Below are positions 41,199 to 54,248 of a stretch of 64,000 nt of DNA, in pieces. Both the position numbers and the translations under genes were made by a program. The notes under the pieces were generated by a model. It searched no databases and was not told the origin of the DNA. It saw nothing but the letters and a program-made list of their open reading frames with translations. Numbering within the stretch: the stretch's first letter is position 1; each line of letters opens with the position of its first letter. The stretch lies in the NCBI RefSeq assembly GCF_031844705.1, contig NZ_CP134609.1, positions 3,658,001 to 3,722,000 on the forward strand, read 5' to 3'. This DNA is from Streptomyces sp. ITFR-16 (GTDB taxonomy: Bacteria > Actinomycetota > Actinomycetes > Streptomycetales > Streptomycetaceae).

Positions 41199-41860
41199 CG
41201 ACCGTGCTCATCGCGGACGACCAGCCGATGCAACGCTTCGGCTTCCGCATGCTGCTGGAGAGCCAGGACGACATGACCGTCGTCGGCGAGGCCGCCAACG
41301 GCCATGAAGCCCTCGAACTCGTCGGCCGGCACCGGCCGGACGTGGCGCTGATGGACATCCGTATGCCGCTCCTGGACGGCATCGAGGCGACCCGCCGCAT
41401 CATGAAGGCCGGTTCCGCCACCCGCGTCCTCATCGTCACGACGTTCGACCTGGACCGGTACGCCTACGACGGCCTGCGCGCCGGCGCCAGCGGCTTCCTC
41501 ATCAAGGACGCCCTGCCGGAGGAACTCCTCTCCGGTATCCGTGCCGTGGCCAGCGGCGACGCGGTGGTCGCCCCGAGCCTGACCAGGCGTCTCCTGGACG
41601 CGTACGTACAGCACTTGCCGACGGCACCCGGCGGACCGGCCGGCCACGACCCGCGCATCGCGAGCCTCACCGAACGGGAGCGGGAAATCCTCACCGTCAT
41701 CGGCCAGGGCTGGACGAACTCGGAAATCGCCGAACGGCTCCATCTCGCCGAGTCGACGGTGAAGACCCATGTCTCGCGCATTCTCGCCAAGACGGGGGCC
41801 AGGGACCGCGTCCAGGCAGTGATCCTGGCGTACGACACCCACCTGGTCACGCCGGCCTGA
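41195..41860 (+). CDS. NarL/LuxR-family response regulator
   Basis: 221-residue response regulator. The receiver domain has acidic residues DD at 8-9, phosphoacceptor Asp54 in VALMDIRMPLLDG, the conserved Thr in VLIVTTFD and Lys in GFLIKDALPEEL. The C-terminal LuxR-type HTH (about residues 155-212) reads LTEREREILTVIGQGWTNSEIAERL...STVKTHVSRILAKTGARDR. GTG 41195 overlaps the kinase stop (GTGA) and has GGAGG upstream. It likely controls the ABC exporter genes in the same block. A terminator shared with the rRNA operon follows. Confidence 0.95.
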   Translation: MTTVLIADDQPMQRFGFRMLLESQDDMTVVGEAANGHEALELVGRHRPDVALMDIRMPLLDGIEATRRIMKAGSATRVLIVTTFDLDRYAYDGLRAGASGFLIKDALPEELLSGIRAVASGDAVVAPSLTRRLLDAYVQHLPTAPGGPAGHDPRIASLTEREREILTVIGQGWTNSEIAERLHLAESTVKTHVSRILAKTGARDRVQAVILAYDTHLVTPA

Positions 41861-41873
41861 CGGTAAACGCAGA

Positions 41874-41904
41874 AAAGCCCCGTGCCACAAGGGCACGGGG
41901 CTTT
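41874..41904. terminator. Terminator shared by rRNA operon (minus) and response regulator (plus)
   Basis: Perfect 13-bp stem (41874-41886 with 41892-41904, arm AAAGCCCCGTGCC) with a 5-nt loop. On the minus strand the stem is followed by a T-rich stretch, giving an intrinsic terminator for the rRNA operon just past 5S. Confidence 0.9.
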
Positions 41905-41916
41905 CCACAATAATTG

Positions 41917-42033
41917 TTCGGCGGCGTCCTACTCTCCCACAGGGTCCCCCCTGCAGTACCATCGGCGCTGAAAGGCTTAGCTTCCGGGTTCGGAATGTAA
42001 CCGGGCGTTTCCCTAACGCAATGACCACCGAAA
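41917..42033 (-). rRNA. rrf: 5S ribosomal RNA
   Basis: The minus strand reads a typical actinobacterial 5S: 5' end near GTTTCGGTGGTCATTGCG, internal CCCGGTTACATTCCGAACCC loop B/C region, and 3' end GGACGCCGCCGAAC, which pairs with the 5' end. Length about 117 nt; ends are estimated to within a few nt. It lies 79 nt after the 23S 3' end. Confidence 0.95.
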
Positions 42034-42090
42034 CACTATGAAATTCAAAACAACCGGTACCATCACAGCCGTTCGTTATTTCAGAACTAA

Positions 42091-42107
42091 CACAGTGGAC
42101 GCGAGCA
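42091..42107 (-). repeat. 23S processing-stem arm, 3' side
   Basis: CACAGTGGACGCGAGCA (plus strand) is the exact reverse complement of 45238-45254. The two flank 23S and would pair in the precursor to form an RNase III-type processing stem. Confidence 0.8.
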
Positions 42108-42112
42108 ACTGA

Positions 42113-47056
<4,944 letters not shown>

Positions 47057-47336
47057 GTTTTCCCGTAATCGGGTCGACACCACGAGAGCGGAACAATCAG
47101 GCCGGAATAAGACCGATCGTCCACTGTGTCCTCGCTGTGTTCATTGCCTACCAAACCCACAAAGGAGTTTGCCAGGACTTTCAAAGGAACCTCCAACCTG
47201 CCGAAGCAGGCCGGGGTATCAACATATCTGGCGTTGACTTTTGGCACGCTGTTGAGTTCTCAAGGAACGGACGCTTCCTTCGTACTCACCCCTGCGGGCT
47301 TTCCTCCGGGCGCTTCCCTTCGGTCTTGCGTTTCCG

Positions 47337-47342
47337 ACTCTA
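47337..47342 (-). promoter_or_regulatory. rRNA promoter -10 (proximal copy)
   Basis: TAGAGT on the minus strand within a repeated block GAnnCTGATAGAGTCGGA. The same block recurs 101 nt upstream, indicating tandem rRNA promoters. Confidence 0.6.
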
Positions 47343-47437
47343 TCAGACTCTTTCGCGTCCGATTCCCGGCCGAAGCGGGTCTCGCATTTTCCGCTTTCCA
47401 GTTCTTCGCTTTCGCGTTTCCCTTTCCGGCGAGTCCG

Positions 47438-47443
47438 ACTCTA
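47438..47443 (-). promoter_or_regulatory. rRNA promoter -10 (middle copy)
   Basis: TAGAGT in CTGATAGAGTCGGA, identical over that core to the proximal copy. Upstream GGGAATC is also shared by both copies. Confidence 0.6.
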
Positions 47444-47517
47444 TCAGATCCTTTCGGGCCTGATTCCCAGTCAGCGGGGCTTGTCCTCCCGGCTGTTGGG
47501 CCGTTCCGACGTCCAAA

Positions 47518-47523
47518 ACTCTA
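47518..47523 (-). promoter_or_regulatory. rRNA promoter -10 (distal)
   Basis: TAGAGT in GCTAGAGTTTTGG; TTATGA lies 18 nt upstream as a possible -35. Third candidate start site, consistent with multiple promoters per Streptomyces rRNA operon. Confidence 0.5.
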
Positions 47524-47732
47524 GCGGATTTTCCCGGCGGCTCATAATCGGGCCTTCGAAATTAATTTCGGCATGCCGAAATTGTCCCGAGTGGGAGATC
47601 GTGCTGAGTGTTGGTTGCCGCTTCTGCGGCGGGATCGGCTGCCGCAGAACCGTTCAGGCTCCGTGACAACTCGAAGAACCTTACGGATCGAGGCGGGGTG
47701 TGTCAACCCCCTCTCGGCCCTCCTCAGTCGAG

Positions 47733-48287
47733 TCAGTCGAGGTCGGTGAGGCGGCCGCCGGCATCCGGCTGGGCATGCTCCACCCGGCGCAGCAGGCGGA
47801 TCAGCATCTCGCCGAGCATCCCGCGTTCGTCGCCCTCGAGGTCCTGGAGCAGGTCCTCCTCGAAGTCGGTGGCCATCCGCATGGCCTCCAGCCACTTCGT
47901 CCGGCCCTCGTCCGTCAGCTCGACGATGACGCGCACCCGGTTGTTCTCGTCGCGGTCCCGGGTCACGAGCCCCTCGCCCGCCATGCGGTCGATGCGGTGC
48001 GTCATCGCGGCCGGGGTGAGACCGAGCCGCTTGGCCAGCTCCCCCGGGCCCAGCCGGTACGGGGCTCCGGCCAGCACGAGGGTCTTGAGGACCTCCCACT
48101 CGGCGTTGCTGATGCCGAGGGCGGCGAGCTGCCGTCCGTACGCCACGTTCATCCGGCGGTTCAGGCGGCCGAGGGCGGAGACGACCTGTTCGACCTGCGG
48201 GTCCAGGTCCCGGTACTCGCGCTGGTACGCGGCGATCTGCTCGTCGAGGCTCGGCTCGTCGAGGCCCGGCTCGGTGGTGTCAGACAT
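47733..48287 (-). CDS. MarR-family transcriptional regulator
   Basis: 184-residue winged-helix regulator. After an acidic helical N-terminus, the DNA-binding domain reads LGISNAEWEVLKTLVLAGAPYRLGPGELAKRLGLTPAAMTHRIDRMAGEGLVTRDRD (about residues 76-132), with the wing ENNRVRVIVELTDEG. ATG 48287 begins the protein; an upstream in-frame ATG would cross the promoter. The transcript appears leaderless, with CATACT 7 nt before the ATG. It is divergent from an MFS transporter gene, the classic arrangement for a MarR repressor of an efflux pump, and a short palindrome lies in the gap. Confidence 0.92.
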   Translation of the reverse strand: MSDTTEPGLDEPSLDEQIAAYQREYRDLDPQVEQVVSALGRLNRRMNVAYGRQLAALGISNAEWEVLKTLVLAGAPYRLGPGELAKRLGLTPAAMTHRIDRMAGEGLVTRDRDENNRVRVIVELTDEGRTKWLEAMRMATDFEEDLLQDLEGDERGMLGEMLIRLLRRVEHAQPDAGGRLTDLD

Positions 48288-48294
48288 GGCGCGC

Positions 48295-48323
48295 AGTATG
48301 GCACGCCCGCCATAGCCGTCGAA
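48295..48323 (-). promoter_or_regulatory. Promoter of the marR-family gene, probably leaderless
   Basis: On the minus strand TTCGAC (-35, 48323-48318) and CATACT (-10, 48300-48295) are 17 nt apart; the ATG (48287) lies 7 nt after the -10. Confidence 0.55.
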
Positions 48324-48341
48324 GTCCTTCGAGCTGTAGTG

Positions 48342-48352
48342 TTGAGCTTCAA
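48342..48352. promoter_or_regulatory. Candidate MarR operator palindrome
   Basis: TTGA-GCT-TCAA, an inverted repeat with 4-bp arms between the divergent MarR and MFS genes, next to an AT-rich stretch (AAATTTTAGTGATAAAG) unusual for this genome. It probably overlaps promoter elements of the MFS gene. Confidence 0.4.
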
Positions 48353-48415
48353 ATTTTAGTGATAAAGTCTTCGGGTTCGAGTCGTTCACTCGTGGGTTTC
48401 GAGAGCTTGAGGTAG

Positions 48416-49744
48416 GTGAGTGTGACCAGGGAAATGGGTGCAGCACTGCGGCGGATCCAGCTGGGGAGCGCGCTGAGCGCGTTCGGGCTGGGCTTCACCG
48501 TTCCGTATCTGTACGTCTATGTGGCACAGGTGCGGGATCTCGGTGCCGGTACGGCCGGGGTCGTGCTGGCGGTCTTCGCCATGGCGGCGCTCGCCGTCCT
48601 GCCGTTCACCGGCCGGGCCATCGACCGGCGCGGGCCCCTGCCCGTCCTGGTCGTCGCCTCGGCCGTCGCGTCCCTGGGCGCCGCCGCGCTGGGCTTCTCC
48701 TCAGGAGTGACCACCTCCGTCCTGTCGGCGGCGGTGCTCGGGGCGGGGACCGCCGTGATGCAGCCCGCGCTCGCGACCATGCTGGTGCGGTGCACCGGGA
48801 CCGCCACCCGTACCCGCGCCTTCGCCATGCAGTTCTTCCTGCAGAACCTGGGACTCGGCATCGGCGGACTGGTCGGCGGGCAGCTCGTCGACACGAGCCG
48901 GCCGGCGTCATTCACCCTGCTGTTCCTGATCGAAGCCGTGATGTTCCTCGTGCTCGGCGCCATCGCGGCGACCGTGCGGATGCCGCACGCCCCCGCCGCC
49001 GCCACGCAGACCGCGCCGGGTGAGCGCGGAGCCGGGCAGGGCGGGCTGCGGACGCTGCTCTCGCACCGGGCCATGGTCCAGCTGTGCGTCCTGGGCTTCG
49101 TGCTGTTCTTCGCCTGCTACGGGCAGTTCGAGTCCGGGCTCGCCGCGTACGGCACCGAGGCCGCCGGGATCGAGCCCTCGACGCTCGGTATCGCGCTGGC
49201 CGCCAACACGGCCGTCATCGTCGTGGCCCAGTTCGTGGTGCTGCGTCTGGTCGAGCGCCGCCGGCGCACCCGGGTCATCGCCTGGGTCGGCCTGATCTGG
49301 GCGTTCGCCTGGATCGTGGCGGGCTACGCGGGCCTCGGGCACGGCAGCCAGACCATGGCGACGGCCGCGATGATCTCCACGTACGCCCTGTTCGGGCTCG
49401 GTGAGGCGATGCTGTCGCCGACCGTCGCACCGCTGGTCGCGGATCTGGCGCCGGAGTCGATGGTCGGGCAGTACAACTCGGCATTCGCGCTGTGCAAGCA
49501 GCTGGCGCTGGCGGTCGGGCCCGCCGTGGGCGGTCCGATGGGGGCCTCGCTGCACGGGCCGTACATCGTCACCTTCGTGCTGTTCTCGCTGGGCATCACC
49601 GCGCTGGCGCTGCGGCTCGGCCGGCGGCTCACCCCCGTGCAGGACCAGCCCTCCCTGGCTGCGGCGCCGTCGCGGGTGGTGGCCGTGTCGCTGCCGGAGA
49701 ACGCGCAGGCCGAGGTGGCGGCGCCGGTCGCCGCCGTCCGCTGA
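48416..49744 (+). CDS. MFS transporter (efflux type)
   Basis: 442-residue major facilitator protein with 12 predicted helices. The MFS motif A loop between helices 2 and 3 reads FTGRAIDRRGPLPVL (about residues 62-76). The second half has the equivalent ERRRRTRVIAW. FGLGEAMLSPTVAPLVADLAPESMVGQYNSAF near residue 330 is typical of the MdtH/drug-efflux subgroup. Start is GTG 48416 or GTG 48422: GAGGTAGG precedes both, and the second spacing (about 9 nt) is slightly better. Expected to be repressed by the divergent MarR protein. Substrate unknown. Confidence 0.9.
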   Translation: MSVTREMGAALRRIQLGSALSAFGLGFTVPYLYVYVAQVRDLGAGTAGVVLAVFAMAALAVLPFTGRAIDRRGPLPVLVVASAVASLGAAALGFSSGVTTSVLSAAVLGAGTAVMQPALATMLVRCTGTATRTRAFAMQFFLQNLGLGIGGLVGGQLVDTSRPASFTLLFLIEAVMFLVLGAIAATVRMPHAPAAATQTAPGERGAGQGGLRTLLSHRAMVQLCVLGFVLFFACYGQFESGLAAYGTEAAGIEPSTLGIALAANTAVIVVAQFVVLRLVERRRRTRVIAWVGLIWAFAWIVAGYAGLGHGSQTMATAAMISTYALFGLGEAMLSPTVAPLVADLAPESMVGQYNSAFALCKQLALAVGPAVGGPMGASLHGPYIVTFVLFSLGITALALRLGRRLTPVQDQPSLAAAPSRVVAVSLPENAQAEVAAPVAAVR

Positions 49745-49760
49745 CGGCGGCGGTCGCCCG

Positions 49761-51419
49761 CTACTGCGGCAGGGCGAACTCGCACCAGACCGCCTTGCCG
49801 CCGCCGGGGGTCCGGCGGCTGCCCCACGACGTGGCGATCGTCGCGACGATGGTGATGCCCCGGCCCGCCTCGTCCGCCGGATCGGCGCGGCGGCGGCGCG
49901 GCAGGTGGTCGTCCCCGTCGGTCACCTCGATGATCAGCCGGCGGTCGGTGCGTCTGAGCCCCAGGCGCATCGGCGGCGTGCCGTGCTGGAGGGAGTTGGC
50001 GACCAGCTCGCCCGCGGCGAGGACACCCAGGTCGCAGAGCTCTACCGGGAAGCGCCACGACGTCAGGACGCCGGTCGCGAAGGCGCGGGCGCGCGGAGCC
50101 GCTTCGATGCCGCCGAGCAGATCGAGCGAGGCGTTGTGGAACAGCTCCGCGGCCGCTCCGGTGCGGGCGGGGTGCTGCACCACCAGGACCGCCACGTCGT
50201 CGTCGTGCTCCGCGGTGATGTTGAGCGAGCGCATCAGCCGGTCGCAGACCACCTGGGGCGCGCCCTTCGCGCCGGACAGCGCCCGTTCCAGCGCGGCCAC
50301 GCCTTCGTCGATGTCCTCGCTGCGGCGTTCGACGAGACCGTCCGTGTAGAGGACGGCGGTCGAGCCGGGCGGCAGCGCGATCGTGCCCGAGGTGTGGATC
50401 CAGCCACCGGTGCCGAGCGGGGGTCCGGTCGGGCCCTCGGCGCGGTGCACCGTACCGTCCTCGTCGCGCACCAGGATCGGGAGATGGCCGGCGGAGGAGT
50501 ACACCAGCCGGCCCTCGTTGGGGTCGTGGACCGCGTACGCGCAGGTCGCGATCTGGCTGGCGTCGATCTCGGCGGCCAGCCCGTCGAGCAGCTGGAGCAC
50601 CTCGTGGGGCGGGAGGTCGAGGCGGGCGTAGGCGCGCACGGCCGTGCGCAGCTGGCCCATGACGGCGGCGGCGCGCACCCCGCGCCCCATCACGTCCCCG
50701 ATGACCAGGGCGGTGCGGCCGGCCCCGAGCGTGATGACGTCGTACCAGTCGCCGCCGACCGCGGCGTCCGTGCCCCCCGGCTGGTAGGTGGCGGCGATCC
50801 GCAGGTCGTCGGGCTGTTCCAGCTCCTGCGGGAGCAGTGAGCGCTGGAGGGTCACGGCCGTCTCGCGGTGGCGGCGCTCGCTGGTGCGCAGGCGCTCGGC
50901 CGCCTCCGCGTGGTCGGTGACGTCGGCCGCGTACACGAGGACGCCGCCCTCGTGTCCCTTCTCCTTGTCGCGCCGTACGGGGGTGCAGGTCACGGTGTAC
51001 GAGTTGCCGCTGCCGGCCTTGCGGGACTTCACCGTGCGCGGGGTGCCGCTGCGCAGGACCTGGTCCATCAGGGGGAGCAGGCTGAGCTCGGTGAGTTCGG
51101 GCATCGCCTCGGCCGCAGGGACCCCGCTGGGCCGGGGGCCGAAGGCCGCCGCGTAGGCCTCGTTGACGAACGCGACACGGTGGTCGGGTCCGTGCACCAG
51201 GGCGACGAGGGCGGGGAGCTGGCCGAGGATGTCGCGGGCGGAGAGGTCCTCGAGGGCGGGGGCGGCGGTCCCGGTGCCGCCCGGTTCGTCCTGCGGCGGT
51301 TTCGCCCCCGGCCCGGCCTGTGCGTACTCGGCGCGGGCCGCCGGGACGGGGCTGTGGTCGTCCCGGGCGGCGCGACGCTGCGTACCGGGGAGGCGGGCGC
51401 TCCAACGCGTGAAGTTCAC
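49761..51419 (-). CDS. PAS / SpoIIE-type PP2C phosphatase / HATPase regulator
   Basis: 552-residue cytoplasmic signalling protein. A PAS domain spans about residues 60-180 (LPALVALVHGPDHRVAFVNEAYAAAFG). A short coiled coil (HRETAVTLQRSLLPQEL) precedes a PP2C/SpoIIE phosphatase domain (about 215-420) with metal-binding VGGDWYDVITL and LVIGDVMGRG, and DDDVAVLVV at its end. An RsbW-like HATPase domain follows (about 440-552: LAAGELVANSLQHG, then EAGRGITIVATIATSWG). Such proteins act on anti-sigma-factor antagonists and can also be kinases. GTG 51419 (MNFTRWSARLPG) is preferred over an upstream start, with GAGG about 11 nt before it. Confidence 0.9.
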   Translation of the reverse strand: MNFTRWSARLPGTQRRAARDDHSPVPAARAEYAQAGPGAKPPQDEPGGTGTAAPALEDLSARDILGQLPALVALVHGPDHRVAFVNEAYAAAFGPRPSGVPAAEAMPELTELSLLPLMDQVLRSGTPRTVKSRKAGSGNSYTVTCTPVRRDKEKGHEGGVLVYAADVTDHAEAAERLRTSERRHRETAVTLQRSLLPQELEQPDDLRIAATYQPGGTDAAVGGDWYDVITLGAGRTALVIGDVMGRGVRAAAVMGQLRTAVRAYARLDLPPHEVLQLLDGLAAEIDASQIATCAYAVHDPNEGRLVYSSAGHLPILVRDEDGTVHRAEGPTGPPLGTGGWIHTSGTIALPPGSTAVLYTDGLVERRSEDIDEGVAALERALSGAKGAPQVVCDRLMRSLNITAEHDDDVAVLVVQHPARTGAAAELFHNASLDLLGGIEAAPRARAFATGVLTSWRFPVELCDLGVLAAGELVANSLQHGTPPMRLGLRRTDRRLIIEVTDGDDHLPRRRRADPADEAGRGITIVATIATSWGSRRTPGGGKAVWCEFALPQ

Positions 51420-51609
51420 GGAATTTCTGGCCTCGTGTGTCGGTCTGGTCCGCTCGGGCGGGCTGCTTCCTCTGCCGGGGCGTCCCACCTGTCGGGGGGC
51501 GTTCGTCGCCCCTGGGACGGTCTTCGCTGGTCACTGTCGGATGCTGCCGGCCGGGTCACTCTGTGCAGATGTGGGCCCACCCATGGTCACACGTCCAGTG
51601 TGTCGGACC

Positions 51610-53007
51610 CTACTGACAGTCGTCGCCGTCGGGCCGCGGACGCCTGCCCGCGGCGAGTTCGAACTCGGCGCGGGGGTGCTCCAGGGAGCCCAGGGAGACG
51701 ATCTCGCGCTTGAAGAGGCCGGCGAGGGTCCATTCGGCCAGGACCCGTGCCTTGCGGTTGAAGGTGGGGACGCGGCTCAGGTGGTACATGCGGTGCATCA
51801 GCCAGGCCGGATAGCCCTTGAGGCGGCGTCCGTAGACGTGGGCGACGCCCTTGTGGAGGCCGAGGGAGGCGACGGAGCCCGCGTAGCTGTGCCGGTATTC
51901 GGTCAGCGGTCCGCCGTCGATCGCGGCGACGAGGTTGTCGGCGAGGACCTTGGCCTGGCGGACGGCGTGCTGGGCGTTGGGGGCGGTCTGCCGGCCGGGC
52001 TCACCGGCGGCCAGGTCGGGGACGGCTGCCGCGTCCCCGGCGGCCCAGGCGTGTTCCGTCCCCTCGACGGTGAGCCGGGCGGTGCAGACCAGCCGGCCGC
52101 GTTCGTCGAGCGGCAGGTCGGTGGCGGCGAGCAGGGGCGAGGGCTTGACGCCCGCGGTCCACACGAGCGTGCGGGTGCGGAAGCGGGAGCCGTCGCTGAG
52201 CACGGCGACCCGGTCCTCGATGGAGTCCAGCCGGGTGTCGAGCCGTACGTCGATGTTGCGGCCGCGCAGCTCCCGTACGGCGTACCGGCCCATCGACTCC
52301 CCGACCTCGGGCAGGATGCGGCCGGTGGCCTCGACGAGGATCCATTTCAGGTCCTCGGCCTTGATGTTGTGGTAGTACCGCGAGGTGTAGCGGGCCATGT
52401 CCTCCAGCTCGGCGAGGGCCTCGACCCCGGCGTAGCCGCCGCCGACGAAGACGAAGGTGAGGGCCGCGTCGCGGATGGCCGGGTCGCGGGTGGCGGAGGC
52501 GATGTCCATCTGCTCGATGACGTGGTTGCGCAGGCCGATGGCCTCCTCGATCGTCTTGAAGCCGACGCCGTGGTCGGCGAGGCCGGGGACGGGGAGGGTG
52601 CGCGAGACGGAGCCGGGTGCCAGGACCAGTTCGTCGTACGCGATCTCCAGGGCGCCGGTGCCGTCCTCGCCGGTGGCGAGGGTGGTGACGGTCGCGGTGC
52701 GCTTGGCGTGGTCGATGCGCTGGGCCTCGCCGATGACGATGGTGCAGTGCGGCAGGACGCGGCGCAGCGGTACGACGACATGGCGGGGCGAGATCGAGCC
52801 GGCGGCGGCCTCGGGAAGAAACGGCTGATACGTCATATAGGGCTCGGGTGTGACGACGACGATCTCGGCCTCGCCGCTTCTCAGTCGGTGCTTCAGCTTC
52901 CGCTGGAGACGCAGCGCTGTGTACATCCCGACGTAGCCGCCGCCGACGACGAGAATGCGCACACCCGGCGGAGGGCCGGGGGGTGTTCCCCCGGAAACTG
53001 AAGCCAT
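51610..53007 (-). CDS. Type II NADH dehydrogenase-like FAD oxidoreductase
   Basis: 465-residue NAD(P)/FAD-dependent oxidoreductase of the NDH-2 type, which passes electrons from NADH to quinone without proton pumping. The FAD-binding Rossmann motif is ILVVGGGYVGMYTAL near residue 17 and the NADH-binding one FVFVGGGYAGVEALAELEDMA near 180. WTAGVKPSPL and AWAAGDAAAVPD (second FAD motif) follow. The C-terminal amphipathic region (YGRRLKGYPAWLMHRMYHLS) would attach it to the membrane. ATG 53007 is preceded by GGGGTGG. It is divergent from atrA; from memory this is the SCO4119/SCO4118 arrangement. Confidence 0.93.
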   Translation of the reverse strand: MASVSGGTPPGPPPGVRILVVGGGYVGMYTALRLQRKLKHRLRSGEAEIVVVTPEPYMTYQPFLPEAAAGSISPRHVVVPLRRVLPHCTIVIGEAQRIDHAKRTATVTTLATGEDGTGALEIAYDELVLAPGSVSRTLPVPGLADHGVGFKTIEEAIGLRNHVIEQMDIASATRDPAIRDAALTFVFVGGGYAGVEALAELEDMARYTSRYYHNIKAEDLKWILVEATGRILPEVGESMGRYAVRELRGRNIDVRLDTRLDSIEDRVAVLSDGSRFRTRTLVWTAGVKPSPLLAATDLPLDERGRLVCTARLTVEGTEHAWAAGDAAAVPDLAAGEPGRQTAPNAQHAVRQAKVLADNLVAAIDGGPLTEYRHSYAGSVASLGLHKGVAHVYGRRLKGYPAWLMHRMYHLSRVPTFNRKARVLAEWTLAGLFKREIVSLGSLEHPRAEFELAAGRRPRPDGDDCQ

Positions 53008-53038
53008 CACCACCCCATGACGCAACGTGCACCGGAGT

Positions 53039-53047
53039 TTGTCCACA
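53039..53047 (+). promoter_or_regulatory. Consensus DnaA box TTGTCCACA
   Basis: Exact match to the preferred Streptomyces DnaA box, 32 nt upstream of the ndh-like start codon. A single isolated box; chance or regulatory use cannot be separated by sight. Confidence 0.45.
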
Positions 53048-53227
53048 GCCCCGGCAAATTGTGTGACCGGAGGTTCGGTACGGGCCCTCGGTCCCGACCG
53101 CTCGTTCGGTACGAAAGCCCCGCAGGTCAGGGCTTGCGGTACGGGGCACGGCACTGCGGCCAATCGGTGACCAACCGGTCCTTGCTCCGATCGGGGGGCG
53201 CTCCGGGCGGAACTGCCCCCTTCTGAA

Positions 53228-53242
53228 TTGAGCCGGGCTCAA
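53228..53242. promoter_or_regulatory. Palindrome at the atrA promoter
   Basis: TTGAGCC-G-GGCTCAA: perfect 7-bp arms around one base, ending one nt before TATGTT (53244-53249), about 104 nt before the atrA start. Candidate operator, possibly for autoregulation or for another regulator such as a GntR/TetR protein. Confidence 0.5.
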
Positions 53243-53345
53243 CTATGTTCGTATGTCGTCGGGGTGTCGGACGGTGACCGTGGTCCACCCTCGACTGACA
53301 CGGCGGGAGTCTCCGGGGGGAGACGTCATAACCGGGGGAACAGTT

Positions 53346-54248
53346 ATGGATATTCAGGAATCGCATTGGCCGACCAGTGCCGTCGCGTCCGAAGGGAACG
53401 GACGAATCGGGGCAGTTGGCACGATGAACGGTGTGGGGTCCACCGCGACCGCCGCACCGGCGGCCGCGGTGAGCACCCTGGGCACCGCGCTCGGTGCGCA
53501 GACCGGCGTATCGGCCGCGCACGGGCGTTCGGCGCCCCTGCGGGTGGACGCACAGCGCAATCTCGAACACGTCCTGCGCGCCGCGCGCGAGGTGTTCGGT
53601 GAACTGGGCTACGGCGCCCCGATGGAGGACGTGGCACGCCGCGCCAGGGTCGGTGTCGGCACGGTGTACCGCCGCTTCCCCAGCAAGGACGTGCTGGTGC
53701 GCCGGATAGCCGAGGAGGAGACCTCCCGGCTGACCGACCAGGCCAGATCCGCGCTGGGCCAGGAGGACGAGCCGTGGTCGGCGCTCTCGCGCTTCCTGCG
53801 GACGTCGGTGGCCTCGGGCGCCGGCCGGCTGCTGCCGCCGCAGATACTGCGGGTCGGTGTGGACGTCGACGACTCGACGGTGGTCGGCGACTCCGGTGCC
53901 GTACGGGCGGCGGAGCCCGAGGCGGGTGACGCGCAGGAGGAACCCCGGGTGCCCCAGCAGCGGCAGGAGGCGGGCAAGGCCACGCTGCGGGTGGCCGATC
54001 CGCACCACGGGGCGGAGGCCGGGGACGAGGACCTCGGCGCCGGCGCGGCCGAACTGCTGGAGGTCGTCGGGCGGTTGGTCGACCGGGCGCGGACGTCGGG
54101 CGAGCTGCGCCGCGATGTGACGGTGGCCGATGTGCTGCTGGTCATCGCGACGGCGGCGCCTTCGCTGCCGGACGCGGCGCAGCAGGCCGCCGCGTCCTCG
54201 CGGCTGCTGGACATCCTCCTGGAGGGGCTGCGCTCGCGGCCCGAGTAG
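53346..54248 (+). CDS. atrA: TetR-family regulator, probable AtrA
   Basis: 300-residue TetR-family DNA-binding protein. An unusually long N-terminal extension (about 65 residues, Ala/Gly/Thr-rich) precedes the HTH at about 68-118: NLEHVLRAAREVFGELGYGAPMEDVARRARVGVGTVYRRFPSKDVLVRR. The ligand domain contains an acidic/Gln-rich insertion (about 180-235). From memory AtrA (SCO4118), an activator of actII-ORF4 and other antibiotic regulators, is divergent from an NADH dehydrogenase gene (SCO4119) and followed by a sigma-factor gene, exactly as here. ATG 53346 has GGGGGAA upstream. Symbol rests on synteny and length. Confidence 0.82.
   Translation: MDIQESHWPTSAVASEGNGRIGAVGTMNGVGSTATAAPAAAVSTLGTALGAQTGVSAAHGRSAPLRVDAQRNLEHVLRAAREVFGELGYGAPMEDVARRARVGVGTVYRRFPSKDVLVRRIAEEETSRLTDQARSALGQEDEPWSALSRFLRTSVASGAGRLLPPQILRVGVDVDDSTVVGDSGAVRAAEPEAGDAQEEPRVPQQRQEAGKATLRVADPHHGAEAGDEDLGAGAAELLEVVGRLVDRARTSGELRRDVTVADVLLVIATAAPSLPDAAQQAAASSRLLDILLEGLRSRPE

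Larger units (their letters stand above)
47057..47732 (-). other. rRNA leader and promoter region; no protein gene seen
   Basis: 676 nt between 16S and the MarR gene. The proximal 200 nt (minus strand) contain the conserved actinobacterial rRNA leader element GAGAACTCAACAGCGTGCC followed by AAAAGTCAACGCC, thought to take part in antitermination or processing. The distal part carries three -10-like TAGAGT sites (listed separately). No credible coding sequence. Confidence 0.75.
53008..53345. other. Divergent regulatory region between ndh-like gene and atrA
   Basis: 338 nt without a gene. It contains a perfect Streptomyces DnaA box (53039-53047), a 7-bp-arm palindrome (53228-53242) just before a TATGTT -10-like hexamer for the plus-strand gene, and a GGGGGAA ribosome site before ATG 53346. 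Both promoters should lie here. Confidence 0.7.
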
